Shown: positions 1 to 8,541, counted from the stretch's first letter. The stretch is 33,176 nt of DNA from Pseudomonadales bacterium (GCA_023268635.1 JALQUB010000057.1:1-33176); one strand, 5' to 3'. Numbers and translations are program-made. Notes: generated by a model from the sequence alone, not told the origin.

Positions 1-46
1 GCTGCAATGGAGTATGATAGAACAAACTTTGCTCAAGTAGCAATAA

Positions 47-280
47 TTCGTCTATTGGAATCGCTGCCCACATATCGGCACGCCCCTAGAATGGGAGAAA
101 GACAAATTCCTCGATGCTGAAAATGCTCTTATCCAGTGCGCCACGCACGGAGCTTTGTTTCAGATAAATGACGGCCTTTGCCTTGTTGGGCCTTGTCGTG
201 GCAAACACCTCAAACCTGTTCCCTTCGAAATTTCCGATGGCATGGTCTCGGTGGCCGAGGCCGTGTTACACCGCGGTTAG
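47..280 (+). pseudogene. Rieske [2Fe-2S] domain protein, 5' part missing or frame-broken
   Basis: Read from position 47 this frame gives 77 codons to a TAG at 278-280 and contains a nearly full Rieske fold: NRCPHIGTPLEW with the first Cys-x-His ligand pair (codons at 65 and 71), then CATHGALF with the second Cys-x2-His pair (codons at 137 and 146), followed by the typical GLCLVGPCRG loop. Family knowledge: such small proteins bind a 2Fe-2S cluster and act in electron transfer. Upstream, the same frame has TAG at 38-40 and TAA at 44-46, and there is no ATG, GTG or TTG between 47 and the first cluster ligand. The N-terminal strands must therefore lie in another frame (frame 1 is open from 1 to 117) or be lost. 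It ends 6 nt before the convergent sfsA stop. Either a decayed gene or a sequencing frameshift near 44-47; the domain call itself is firm. Confidence 0.68.
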
Positions 281-286
281 TCCGCG

Positions 287-1009
287 TCACAGGCTAAAGG
301 GCAATGGCGCAGAGAGAACTAGCTCGTTTGCTTCTGGATGGATGGCTGCGCGATAGACCAACACTTCGACACCCTTATCTATAGCCGACTCGAGCAACCG
401 CGCGTAGGCAGGATCAATCTCCCTCGCCACTGTCACGCGATCAACACCCGTGTGTTGCACACAGAAAAACAACACCGCACGGTGTCCCTCCTCAACCATC
501 GCCATTAACTCTTGCAGGTGCTTCTGTCCCCGCGTAGTGACAGCATCAGGGAACATACCCACGCCATCATCCAAGCCAAGTGTCAGGCTCTTCACTTCGA
601 CATAGCAGCTTCGAGTCAAATGACCATCGGAAAACTCGAGCAAAAAATCCACTCGACTTCCCTGCTCACCGTAGGGCACTTCGCTGCGCATGGACGTGAA
701 CCCTAACAATTCTGAAATCACGCCCTCTTCCAGGGCTTCCTTGACGAGGTGATTCGCCAACGCCGAATTTATACCTATGAATGCTCCCGCCTCGTTTTCG
801 ACCAACTGCCACGTGCAGGGATATTTCCGCTTGGCATTAGCAGAATCAGTAAACCACACCCGCCAACCTTTGCCTTGGCAACGAGTCATAGATCCAGTGT
901 TGGGGCAGTGAATAGTGGTTTCGGTGCCATCTGGGAGAACGATATCCGCGAGAAAGCGCTTATAGCGGCGCTTTAAAACGCCTTGCTGCAGCGGGGGATC
1001 GAATATCAT
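287..1009 (-). CDS. sfsA: SfsA family protein (sugar fermentation stimulation protein)
   Basis: 240 residues, the usual SfsA length. The order of conserved stretches fits the family: an N-terminal FLADIVLPDG strand, HCPNTGSM near residue 35, GINSALANHLV, then EVPYGEQGSRVDFLL and CYVEVKSLTL, which resemble the PD-(D/E)XK nuclease-like core, and VLFFCVQHTGVDRV near the C-terminus. SfsA proteins are named for a maltose-related phenotype in E. coli; their biochemical role is poorly defined, with nucleic-acid binding suggested. The ATG start overlaps the aminotransferase stop by four bases (ATGA), so the two genes are almost certainly co-translated from one minus-strand transcript. The same pairing next to dksA occurs in Pseudomonas as I recall. 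Confidence 0.9.
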   Translation of the reverse strand: MIFDPPLQQGVLKRRYKRFLADIVLPDGTETTIHCPNTGSMTRCQGKGWRVWFTDSANAKRKYPCTWQLVENEAGAFIGINSALANHLVKEALEEGVISELLGFTSMRSEVPYGEQGSRVDFLLEFSDGHLTRSCYVEVKSLTLGLDDGVGMFPDAVTTRGQKHLQELMAMVEEGHRAVLFFCVQHTGVDRVTVAREIDPAYARLLESAIDKGVEVLVYRAAIHPEANELVLSAPLPFSL

Positions 1010-2175
1010 GCCGGAAGCAGGGCTGCTCGAAGACGGGAAATCGCCGTCTCTAATTGCGCCATGCTCGTGGTGAACGAAATGCGCAGCATACGCTTCGCTC
1101 CCGTCTCGCCGAAATCTGTTCCCGGCGTCATTGCGACACCATGATCTTCGAGCATGCGTCGACAGAATTCCTCGCTATCGTCACTGAATGCGGAGCAGTC
1201 TGCGTACACGTAGAACGCACCAGCGATTTCTTCGGGCAGGATAAAACCAATATCGGAAAGCGCCTTCACCATATAGTCTCGTCTACGGCGGAACTCTTCC
1301 TTACGCGCATTGAGTATTTCCTCTGTCGCGGGCTCAAAGGCGGCAAGAGCGGCATATTGAGCCAGCGCAGAAGCCGAGATATACATATTCTGCGCCAGCG
1401 TCGTCGCCGTTTCGATGGCCACCTCGGGCACAACAATCCAGCCCAGACGCCACCCCGTCATCCCGAAGTACTTCGAAAAACTATTAACCACAAACGCCGA
1501 ATCATTGACCTCGAGCACACTCGGGAGCTCATCCACAAAGTGCAGGCCATGGTAGATTTCATCGACGAGCAAGTGCAGGCCCTCTCGCTGCGTCCAGTCC
1601 GAAACCTCCTGTAAGCGTTGCCGCTCCAAGATAGTACCCGTCGGATTGCTGGGTGATGCGAGCCACACTCCCCGTGTCTCAGGCGTTCGTTGCTGCGCCA
1701 ATGCGGCCACATCTGGCTGATAAGCCTGCGCCCGGCTGACCGGCACAAGCTGCGGCATTGCATCTCTTAGGCGAATGAAATTGCGGACACAGGGGTAAGC
1801 TGGGTCAGTGATCAATATGCCATCTCCCTGCCCTACTAATAAGTGGGCTAGAAGTAATAAGCCACCACTCGCTCCCGGCGTGATCAATATCCGCTCAGGA
1901 GCGATCGTCAAACCGTGCTGTTTTAGATAGCGCTCACTGATTTTGGTCCTCAGAGCCTCCAATCCGGTCGCCGCGGTGTATTGAGTTAGCCCCGCGTCGA
2001 GCGCCGCTTTCCCGGCATCAATAATAGGTTGTGCCGTAGAGAAATCTGGCTCCCCTACCTCAAGATGCACTATTTTCTTCCCTTGCAATTCGAGTTCGTG
2101 GGCTCGTTGCATGACACTCATCACACGGAATGGCTTCACACTGGCGAGTGCTGCACGGGGGGCACTATTATTCAT
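1006..2175 (-). CDS. PLP-dependent class I/II aminotransferase
   Basis: About 389 residues from the ATG at 2175. The frame stays open further upstream to 2313, but that extension is unlike the family, while the residues after the 2175 start begin the normal N-terminal arm leading to KIVHLEVGEPDF. Fold type I features are clear: GASGGLLLL (cofactor phosphate region), SPSNPTG (substrate carboxylate region), LLVDEIYHGL with the PLP-ring Asp, and SFSKYFGMTGWRLGW carrying the Schiff-base Lys at about K235, followed by a C-terminal RISF arginine. Enzymes of this type move amino groups between an amino acid and a 2-oxoacid in the cytoplasm; the exact substrate (Asp, Ala or aromatic) cannot be read from sequence. 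First gene of a pair with sfsA, transcribed away from dksA. Confidence 0.92.
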   Translation of the reverse strand: MNNSAPRAALASVKPFRVMSVMQRAHELELQGKKIVHLEVGEPDFSTAQPIIDAGKAALDAGLTQYTAATGLEALRTKISERYLKQHGLTIAPERILITPGASGGLLLLAHLLVGQGDGILITDPAYPCVRNFIRLRDAMPQLVPVSRAQAYQPDVAALAQQRTPETRGVWLASPSNPTGTILERQRLQEVSDWTQREGLHLLVDEIYHGLHFVDELPSVLEVNDSAFVVNSFSKYFGMTGWRLGWIVVPEVAIETATTLAQNMYISASALAQYAALAAFEPATEEILNARKEEFRRRRDYMVKALSDIGFILPEEIAGAFYVYADCSAFSDDSEEFCRRMLEDHGVAMTPGTDFGETGAKRMLRISFTTSMAQLETAISRLRAALLPA

Positions 2176-2484
2176 ATCAACTCTCGTACTAAGGGACGAC
2201 TGCTTGTCATATTCTTTCAATAACATAACTGCCGGAAGGTGCGAATTGTACCGATTGCTTGAAAAGATAACAGGCCGAAAAAGCATCACAGCCAGACCCA
2301 ATAAATAGTGCATACGGCGCGCTAATCTGGTAGCTTACGGTCCCCTTAAAAGACCTCCCGACGAGGCATCGGTTAGTGCACGCAGTTTGTGTCTATAATT
2401 TATAGCAGCCATGACGGCTCACCACAGCAACGCGTTATCATTAAACATCGCTAGGCTTAAGGCCTGTAGAGGCATAGAGAACAC
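2176..2484. promoter_or_regulatory. Divergent aminotransferase / dksA promoter region
   Basis: This 309-base gap separates the divergent aminotransferase and dksA starts. On the plus strand a perfect TATAAT lies at 2394-2399 with only weak -35 matches upstream (TTAGTG at 2373-2378, short spacing); it is the best dksA promoter candidate, with a start of transcription near 2406 and a leader of about 80 nt. On the minus strand ATTGTA at 2245-2250 reads as TACAAT and could serve as the aminotransferase -10. No open frame with coding character, no terminator and no RNA gene was seen. Confidence 0.45.
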
Positions 2485-2931
2485 ATGTCTAAGACCGCTA
2501 TCACCGAATCACAACCAGTACTGAAGAACTTCGTCCCGTACAAACCAAAGCGTGGCGAAGAATATATGAATGAGAAGCAGCGAGAGCACTTCAAACAGAT
2601 TCTGCTCGCCTGGCGCAATCAGCTGATGGAAGAGGTCGATCGTACCGTGCACCACATGCAGGATGACGCGGCTAATTACCCCGATCCAGCCGATCGCGCA
2701 ACGCAGGAAGAAGAATTCAGCCTCGAACTGCGCACTCGCGACCGCGAACGCAAACTGATCAAGAAGATCGATAGCACAATCGAGCTGATTGCCCAGGATG
2801 ATTACGGTTTCTGCGATTCGTGTGGCATTGAGATCGGCATTCGTCGTCTAGAAGCACGGCCTACCGCCAATAAGTGCATCGATTGTAAGACGCTAGACGA
2901 GATTAAAGAGAAGCAGCTAGGCAGCCTCTAG
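2485..2931 (+). CDS. dksA: RNA polymerase-binding transcription factor DksA
   Basis: 148 residues, close to the E. coli protein. DksA enters the RNA polymerase secondary channel and, with ppGpp, lowers rRNA promoter activity and raises amino-acid biosynthesis promoters. Visible features: a coiled-coil hairpin around residues 35-105 whose tip carries the D-x2-D-x-A motif (D67 and D70 in YPDPADRAT), the acidic pair needed for activity; then a four-cysteine zinc finger with C110-x2-C113 and C131-x2-C134; and a C-terminal helix DEIKEKQ. All key residues are present, so this is a true zinc-finger DksA and not a cysteine-poor paralogue. It is followed 23 nt later by gluQ, a linkage also found in E. 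coli and Pseudomonas. A TATAAT box lies about 86 nt upstream of the start. Confidence 0.97.
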   Translation: MSKTAITESQPVLKNFVPYKPKRGEEYMNEKQREHFKQILLAWRNQLMEEVDRTVHHMQDDAANYPDPADRATQEEEFSLELRTRDRERKLIKKIDSTIELIAQDDYGFCDSCGIEIGIRRLEARPTANKCIDCKTLDEIKEKQLGSL

Positions 2932-2954
2932 GCTGGCTAGCTCGTTAGGCCGAT

Positions 2955-3887
2955 ATGACGAACTCGCCCTATGTTGGCCGGTTCGCCCCCTCTCCAACCG
3001 GCCCATTACATCTTGGGTCATTGCTCGCAGCAGTGGCTAGCTACCTAGATGCTCGCGCACAACAGGGACGCTGGCTGCTGCGAATCGAAGATTTAGACCC
3101 TCCTCGCGAGCCTCCCGGCACAGCTACTATTATCCTCTCTCAACTCGAGCATTACGGCTTCGAATGGGACGGCGAGGTGCTCTATCAGAGCAAACGCCTC
3201 GATGCTTATGCCGAGGCCTTAGTTGCCCTAGCGAATGAGGGACTCTGTTTCCGCTGCACCTGCACCCGTGCCGATCTGCGCACAGACGCCCATGGCGAAA
3301 TGGGCGCCTATTCGGGTCGCTGTCGAGCACAGGGAATCACTTCCCGCGATTTGCAATATGGAGATGAGACTCGCTCCATCGACTACGCAATTCGTTGCCG
3401 CGTAGAGACCCCGGCGATCACTCTTGTCGATCGCATCCAAGGTGAGTACACACAGAACTTAGCTGAGGAAGTGGGTGATTTTGTCATTCGCCGCAAGGAT
3501 GGGCTCTTTGCCTACCAGCTAGCCGTGGTCGTCGACGACGCCTTCCAAGGGGTCAACAACATCATCAGGGGCATAGATCTGCTCGATTCAACCCCTCGAC
3601 AAATTTATCTGCAGCGAAAGCTCGGCTATGCCACTCCCGACTATGGGCATATTCCCGTCATCGTCGATAAGGCTGGCGACAAACTCAGCAAGCAAAGTTT
3701 CGCCCCCGCGTTAAACTCACACGAAGCCTCGCAGACATTGCACTTATGTTTGGCTCTCTTGGGGCTATCGCCACCTAGGGAACTGCGCGGCGACACACCA
3801 GCCAAAATTCTAGACTGGGGCATCTCTCGCTGGGATATACAGGCCGTCCCCAAATTGGCTACACTCGAAAACACTAACAACGCTTAG
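2955..3887 (+). CDS. gluQ: Glutamyl-Q tRNA(Asp) synthetase
   Basis: 310 residues, a paralogue of the glutamyl-tRNA synthetase catalytic half without the anticodon-binding domain. It charges glutamate onto the queuosine base of tRNA(Asp) rather than onto a tRNA 3' end. Class I signatures are present: GRFAPSPTGPLHLGSLLAA, with the HIGH equivalent H19-L-G-S, and the KMSKS equivalent KLSKQ starting at K243. A zinc site matches the family: C101-x-C103, Y119 and C123. The length and the absence of an anticodon domain separate it from GltX. It directly follows dksA and is probably co-transcribed with it; its stop precedes the small membrane ORF by 15 nt. Confidence 0.96.
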   Translation: MTNSPYVGRFAPSPTGPLHLGSLLAAVASYLDARAQQGRWLLRIEDLDPPREPPGTATIILSQLEHYGFEWDGEVLYQSKRLDAYAEALVALANEGLCFRCTCTRADLRTDAHGEMGAYSGRCRAQGITSRDLQYGDETRSIDYAIRCRVETPAITLVDRIQGEYTQNLAEEVGDFVIRRKDGLFAYQLAVVVDDAFQGVNNIIRGIDLLDSTPRQIYLQRKLGYATPDYGHIPVIVDKAGDKLSKQSFAPALNSHEASQTLHLCLALLGLSPPRELRGDTPAKILDWGISRWDIQAVPKLATLENTNNA

Positions 3888-3902
3888 GGAAACAAGCCCG
3901 CT

Positions 3903-4079
3903 GTGTATATCCCACGTTCCATACTCATGCTGCTAGTCATCATCTATCTACTGTTCCTACTGACGGTGGATTGGATTAATGCCAGCGGGGAATTATGGTA
4001 TCGGCCCTTTATAGTGGGTTTTCTCGTCATCTTAGTCGCTAGCTGGGCGCATCGCGACCAAGAACAAGACGAGCCCTAA
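3903..4079 (+). CDS. cbrX: Small two-helix membrane protein upstream of CbrA (CbrX-like)
   Basis: A 58-codon frame from GTG 3903 to TAA 4077-4079 that sits exactly between gluQ and cbrA, 10 nt before the cbrA ATG. The product has two hydrophobic stretches, SILMLLVIIYLLFLLTVDW (about residues 6-24) and FIVGFLVILVASWAH (about 38-52), separated by a short polar loop with NASGELWYR, and a charged acidic tail DQEQDEP. That architecture is a small inner-membrane hairpin. An AGGGA at 3886-3890 is a possible ribosome site, rather far (12 nt) from the GTG; an internal ATG at 3927 would lose half of the first helix. I recall a short ORF named cbrX in this place in Pseudomonas putida, translationally coupled to cbrA; that parallel is from memory and sequence identity was not tested. 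Inferred job: coupling or partner of the CbrA transporter domain. Confidence 0.72.
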   Translation: MYIPRSILMLLVIIYLLFLLTVDWINASGELWYRPFIVGFLVILVASWAHRDQEQDEP

Positions 4080-4089
4080 AGAGCAGCTC

Positions 4090-7014
4090 ATGAACTTCGA
4101 TCTAACCACCCTCGTCGCACTCGGCAGCACCTATCTCTCTCTGCTGTTTGGGATCGCCTACATCACAGAGCAAGGCTGGATTCCCCAACGCGTCGTGCGC
4201 CATCCGGTTGTCTATGTTTTGTCTCTCGGGGTGTTTGCCAGCGTGTGGGCCTACTACACATCGATCAGCAACGCGCAACGCGAGGGCTACGGCTATCTCG
4301 CCAATTCGATCGGCATCTCACTCGCGTTTATGCTGTCGCCACTGCTCCTAAGACCACTCCTAGAATTAACACGAACTTATCAACTCAGCTCGCTCGCAGA
4401 CTTGCTTGCGTTCCGCTATCGTTCTCCCTGGGTCGGAACGGCGACGACGCTAGTCATACTAATTGGCGTCACTCCTCTCATCGCCTTGCAGATTCGCGCG
4501 GTCGCAGACACCGCGGATTTACTCTCACCCGATGCCTCGCATGCGGCGATTGCAGTCGGCTTTTGTGCGCTCATCACTCTCTTCGCCATCCTTTTCGGCA
4601 CATCGCGAAAGCCGGGACGAACCCAACACGACGGCTTGATCATCGCCATCGCATTTGAATCGCTGATCAAATTATTCGCCTTCCTGATAGTCGGCGGCTT
4701 CGCCATCATCAAAGGCTTCGGCGGTATGGATGAGATGCAAGCCTGGTTGTTAACTCAACCGGAATTACTCGACAGCCTTGAGAACACCAATTACTTCAGC
4801 TCCTTCCACGTCATGGCGCTACTCTTCTTCACCGCATCGGTAGCTATGCCACACATGTTTTATGTGACTTTTAATGAGAATAGCGGTCGAGGCGCGCTGT
4901 CCTTTGCGAGCTGGGGACTCCCGTTGTATTTCCTTCTAATCAGCTTGCCGGTGTTACCCATTTTATGGGCAGGAATTTACGCCGAGAGCACGGCGCCTAT
5001 CGAATACTTACCTGTGGTGATCGGTGCCGCATTCGATTCCCCGGGAATCAGTCTGCTGGCTTACCTCGGGGGACTCTCGGCGGCGAGCGGTTTGATTATC
5101 GTAATTACGCTCGCCCTATCGAATATGTGCCTCAATCACCTCATCCTGCCACTGAAGCAGCCTTCGGCTAATAAGGATATTTATCGTTGGCTCATGCAAA
5201 GACGACGCGTACTCATTACCGCGCTGATTTGGGGAGGTTTTGCCTTCCACTATTTACCGAGCGATCGCATCAGTCTGCAGGTCATTGGTACGGTCGCGTT
5301 CGTCGCCTGTCTGCAGTTCTTGCCCGGCATCCTCGCAATCCTCTATTGGCCACAAGCGAATAAACGCGGATTCTTGAGCGGTCTCGCCGCGGGTATCGCT
5401 ATCTGGTTCGCACTCTTAATGCTGCCGCTGCTTTCAGAAGCCAATAGCTTCAGTGATATAGCCATTAACTGGCGAGAAATAGCCGCGCTGTCACTCATCA
5501 TCAACTGTATTGCCTTCGTAGCGGGCTCCCTCTATTTTGGCAGTACGGATGAGGAACGAAGTTCGGCTGACCTTTGCACACTCGATACCATTAAACGACG
5601 TAAGCGCAGCGGCCTAGTCGCAAAGTCTGCCGCCGACTTCATTAAGAGTCTGAGCAAACCACTAGGCGAACGCACTGCGACTCGTGAGGTCGGCCAAGCA
5701 TTGCAAGACCTAAAGCTCAAAAAAGACGACCGGCGACCTTATGCAATGCGCTTGTTACGCGGCCGCCTCGAAGCAAATCTTTCCGGTCTATTAGGGCCCT
5801 CGATTGCTCGCGAAATTATCGACAGCTATTTGCCCTACAGCATTGTCTCGCAGCACGGCAGTTCCGACGTAAATGTCATCGAGAATAGGATTGAGGCTTA
5901 CCGCAGCAATCTATCAGGTATGGCCGCCGACCTCGACAATCTGCGCCGCTATCACCGACAAATTCTCCTCGATCTTCCTTTGGGTGTCTGCTCACTCAGC
6001 TCGGATGGTGAGATCATCATGTGGAATCGAGCGCTCGAAGAATTCACTGAAATTAACAGTGTCGATGTCGTTGGCTCACAACTCAATGATCTACCCGAGC
6101 CCTGGGTGACGCTCTTAAAAGAATTTATCGGAGAGGACATCGATCATTCTTATAAGCAGAGTTTCGAACTGAGCAATCAGAAGCGCACGGTCAATTTACA
6201 CAAAGCCCTGATTGAGGAGAGTGGTGATACCGAGTCCCCTTACGAGGGCCTCATTATCCTCATGGAAGACATGACGGAAACCGAAATTCTCGAAGCCGGC
6301 CTGACGCACAGTGAACGGCTCGCCTCCATCGGCCGCCTCGCCGCCGGCGTGGCGCATGAAATTGGCAATCCGATTACCGGGATAGCCTGTCTGGCCCAGA
6401 CGATTCGCGACGAGTACCACGACCAGGAACTCAATGGCCTCGCTCAACAAATAATTGAACAAACAGATCGCACATCTAAAATTTTGCAGTCGCTCGTTAA
6501 TTTCGCCCATGCAGGAACCAACAAACTCATGCATGAGAATGAGCAAGTAGTCATTTGCGAATGTATCGCACAAGCGCAGACACTCGTGTCGCTTGATAAG
6601 AAAAATCGCGACATCAAACTCGACGTGGACTGCGATCCCAATGCCGAAATTTGGGGGGATTCACAGCGTCTCCTGCAGGTATTAATCAACCTCATCAATA
6701 ATGCGCGTGACGCGTCCCAAGCAGGAGCTGCGATTATTCTTGCCGCAAAGGTAGTCGGCAAAGAAGTCCACATCAGCGTTTGCGACTCAGGAATCGGCAT
6801 TCCCAATGCGATAAAAAGTCGTGTATTCGACCCCTTCTTCACAACCAAAGAGGCGGGAGAAGGCACGGGGCTAGGCCTCTCTCTCGTATTCAGCATTGTT
6901 GAAGATTTAAACGGGAATATTGATATAATCAGCCCTCTGGACAAAGATCGTGGCACAGGCACGCAGGTATTAATGCGATTTCCCTGCTATGATCCGACGT
7001 TGCAAAAGCATTAA
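4090..7014 (+). CDS. cbrA: Sensor histidine kinase CbrA with sodium:solute symporter domain
   Basis: 974 residues, as expected for CbrA. The first ~485 residues form a multi-pass sodium:solute symporter (SSS) fold with around 13 hydrophobic helices, beginning LTTLVALGSTYLSLLFGIAY. A soluble linker of STAC type follows (about 490-610), then a PAS-like segment (about 622-740, LPLGVCSLSSDGEIIMWN). The kinase core has an H-box with phospho-acceptor H756 in AHEIGNPITG, an N-box LINLINNARDAS near 866, a G1 box DSGIGIP near 899 and GTGLGLSL near 924. CbrA senses or transports a nutrient (histidine in Pseudomonas) at the inner membrane and phosphorylates CbrB, controlling carbon/nitrogen balance. It starts 10 nt after the small membrane ORF and ends 17 nt before cbrB, so the three genes form one unit. 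Confidence 0.95.
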   Translation: MNFDLTTLVALGSTYLSLLFGIAYITEQGWIPQRVVRHPVVYVLSLGVFASVWAYYTSISNAQREGYGYLANSIGISLAFMLSPLLLRPLLELTRTYQLSSLADLLAFRYRSPWVGTATTLVILIGVTPLIALQIRAVADTADLLSPDASHAAIAVGFCALITLFAILFGTSRKPGRTQHDGLIIAIAFESLIKLFAFLIVGGFAIIKGFGGMDEMQAWLLTQPELLDSLENTNYFSSFHVMALLFFTASVAMPHMFYVTFNENSGRGALSFASWGLPLYFLLISLPVLPILWAGIYAESTAPIEYLPVVIGAAFDSPGISLLAYLGGLSAASGLIIVITLALSNMCLNHLILPLKQPSANKDIYRWLMQRRRVLITALIWGGFAFHYLPSDRISLQVIGTVAFVACLQFLPGILAILYWPQANKRGFLSGLAAGIAIWFALLMLPLLSEANSFSDIAINWREIAALSLIINCIAFVAGSLYFGSTDEERSSADLCTLDTIKRRKRSGLVAKSAADFIKSLSKPLGERTATREVGQALQDLKLKKDDRRPYAMRLLRGRLEANLSGLLGPSIAREIIDSYLPYSIVSQHGSSDVNVIENRIEAYRSNLSGMAADLDNLRRYHRQILLDLPLGVCSLSSDGEIIMWNRALEEFTEINSVDVVGSQLNDLPEPWVTLLKEFIGEDIDHSYKQSFELSNQKRTVNLHKALIEESGDTESPYEGLIILMEDMTETEILEAGLTHSERLASIGRLAAGVAHEIGNPITGIACLAQTIRDEYHDQELNGLAQQIIEQTDRTSKILQSLVNFAHAGTNKLMHENEQVVICECIAQAQTLVSLDKKNRDIKLDVDCDPNAEIWGDSQRLLQVLINLINNARDASQAGAAIILAAKVVGKEVHISVCDSGIGIPNAIKSRVFDPFFTTKEAGEGTGLGLSLVFSIVEDLNGNIDIISPLDKDRGTGTQVLMRFPCYDPTLQKH

Positions 7015-7031
7015 TCCACTTAGAGTAGCCC

Positions 7032-8393
7032 ATGGTAGCAGGACACCACATTCTCGTCGTCGAAGACGAAGCGATCATCCGCAGTTCTCTGCGTCGCTTG
7101 CTCGAGCGTCACGACTACAAGGTCAGCGAAGCAGGCAGCGTTAAAGAGGCTCTCGAGGAATACGACATCAATAGTTTCGATGTCGTGTTGAGTGATCTTC
7201 GTCTCCCTGGGGCACCGGGCACCGATTTAATCAAAGCTACCACCAGTCCCGTGCTGATCATGACCAGTTATTCGAGTATCCGTTCAGCGATCGACTCGAT
7301 GAAACTCGGTGCCGTTGACTATATCGCCAAGCCATTTGAGCATTCTGAATTGATCGAATCAGTTGCCAAGGTCCTGCGCGAGCATGGCACCCGCAGCGAA
7401 CACGATGATGAATTCGAGCCGCCCGTGCTCGGCATGATCGGCAGCTGTCCACAGATGATGGAACTGTTTCGTCGTATCCGCAAAGTCGCCTTGACCAATT
7501 CGACGGTGCTTATCAATGGTGAGTCAGGAACGGGCAAAGAACTGGTGGCCCGTGCAATCCATAATCTGAGCAGCCGCTGTGACAATGAGATGATCTCGGT
7601 GAATTGCGCAGCAATCCCCGAAAACCTGATCGAATCGGAACTGTTTGGACACGAGAAAGGAGCCTTCACTGGCGCCACTGCAACGCGCACGGGACTGGTA
7701 GAAGCCGCCCACGGCAGCACCTTGTTCCTCGACGAAATAGGTGAATTGCCACTGGAGGCACAAGCTCGACTGCTGCGCGTATTACAGGAAAGTGAAATAC
7801 GTAAAGTCGGTTCAGTGCAATCCAAGAAAGTCGATGTCCGCCTCGTTGTGGCGACTCACCGCGACCTCAAACAGCTCGTCGTCGACGGACTCTTCAGGGA
7901 AGACCTCTACTACCGCATCAACGTAATGACTTTGTTGATTCCGCCTCTGAGAGACAGGGGCAACGATATACTTGAGCTAGCCGAAGCCATTCTGCAGCGT
8001 ACCTGCAAACGCCTCAAGACACCCATACTGCACTTCTCAGACGGCGCTAGCCTCGCCATCTCTAAATACAGCTGGCCAGGCAATGTTCGCGAACTCGAAA
8101 ATGCCATCGAGCGTGCAGTGGTCTTGGCCGAAGAGGACGTCATCGGCGAGGAATTGTTGGCGATAGATTTAGAACGTAGCACCAGCACGCAAAAAGACTC
8201 ATCAGAAAGTCCGGCCACCCTATCCCAAGTAGACGACTTATCCCTAGAAGATTACTTCCAGCGCTTCGTGATCGAACACGAAGACAGCATGAACGAGACT
8301 CAACTTGCTAAGAAACTCGGCATCAGCCGTAAATGCCTCTGGGAACGTAGGCAGCGTTTCGGCATACCTCGCAAGAAGAAGCAGGAGGCCTAA
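7032..8393 (+). CDS. cbrB: Sigma-54-dependent response regulator CbrB
   Basis: 453 residues, NtrC family. Receiver domain 1-120 with acidic E11/D12, phospho-acceptor D55 in VVLSDLRLPG, T78 and K100. An AAA+ domain (about 140-375) has Walker A GESGTGKE near 163, the sigma-54 contact loop GAFTGA at 210-215 and Walker B TLFLDEIGEL. The C-terminal helix-turn-helix, around NETQLAKKLGISRKCLWERR, binds upstream activating sites. It is phosphorylated by CbrA and activates sigma-54 promoters; in Pseudomonas its best-known target is the crcZ RNA gene located directly downstream. Here a sigma-54 promoter and matching half-sites lie just past the stop codon, so the target seems to be kept in place. All catalytic motifs are intact. 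Confidence 0.96.
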   Translation: MVAGHHILVVEDEAIIRSSLRRLLERHDYKVSEAGSVKEALEEYDINSFDVVLSDLRLPGAPGTDLIKATTSPVLIMTSYSSIRSAIDSMKLGAVDYIAKPFEHSELIESVAKVLREHGTRSEHDDEFEPPVLGMIGSCPQMMELFRRIRKVALTNSTVLINGESGTGKELVARAIHNLSSRCDNEMISVNCAAIPENLIESELFGHEKGAFTGATATRTGLVEAAHGSTLFLDEIGELPLEAQARLLRVLQESEIRKVGSVQSKKVDVRLVVATHRDLKQLVVDGLFREDLYYRINVMTLLIPPLRDRGNDILELAEAILQRTCKRLKTPILHFSDGASLAISKYSWPGNVRELENAIERAVVLAEEDVIGEELLAIDLERSTSTQKDSSESPATLSQVDDLSLEDYFQRFVIEHEDSMNETQLAKKLGISRKCLWERRQRFGIPRKKKQEA

Positions 8394-8396
8394 AAC

Positions 8397-8442
8397 TGTT
8401 ACCGCTACCCATCTACCCAAATAAGTTTGACAAAAGGTAACA
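8397..8442. promoter_or_regulatory. Candidate CbrB upstream activating half-sites (TGTTAC / GTAACA)
   Basis: TGTTAC at 8397-8402 starts three bases after the cbrB stop, and its exact reverse complement GTAACA lies at 8437-8442. The known Pseudomonas CbrB site at crcZ, as I recall it, is TGTTAC-N12 to 15-GTAACA. Here both half-sites are perfect but are separated by 34 bases, so their centre distance is 40 bp, about two helical turns more than the standard 20 bp. They lie roughly 100-145 bp before the predicted start of transcription, a normal place for an enhancer of a sigma-54 promoter. Confidence 0.6.
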
Positions 8443-8515
8443 AACCCTTACATTTCCACGGGGTATTTAGACCTATAAATGAGTATCTGTTTGATTTTAT
8501 TGGTATTAAGTTTTC

Positions 8516-8531
8516 TGGCACGCTAAATGCA
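8516..8531 (+). promoter_or_regulatory. Sigma-54 promoter for the CrcZ-like RNA
   Basis: TGGCAC at 8516-8521, five bases, then ATGCA at 8527-8531. The GG (8517-8518) and GC (8529-8530) dinucleotides are exactly 12 bases apart, as required for the -24/-12 elements, and the block departs from TGGCAC-N5-TTGCA at one position only. Predicted transcription start is around 8541-8543. The adjacent CbrB gene and upstream half-sites supply the activator that such a promoter needs. No good -10/-35 pair is seen here. Confidence 0.85.
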
Positions 8532-8541
8532 GTTATCAGGA

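Noticed and set aside
1-120. Frame-1 open stretch as the end of a separate upstream gene
   Set aside because: The peptide has no recognisable features; it is more likely the displaced N-terminal part of, or noise next to, the Rieske frame.
1054-1614. 186-codon open frame on the plus strand
   Set aside because: It lies fully opposite the well-supported aminotransferase gene, has no family motifs and no ribosome site; an antisense shadow.
6444-6962. 172-codon open frame on the minus strand
   Set aside because: Opposite the CbrA kinase core; Ser/Arg-rich composition typical of an antisense reading.
7319-7825. 168-codon open frame on the minus strand
   Set aside because: Opposite the CbrB AAA+ domain with low-complexity Ser-rich content; a shadow.
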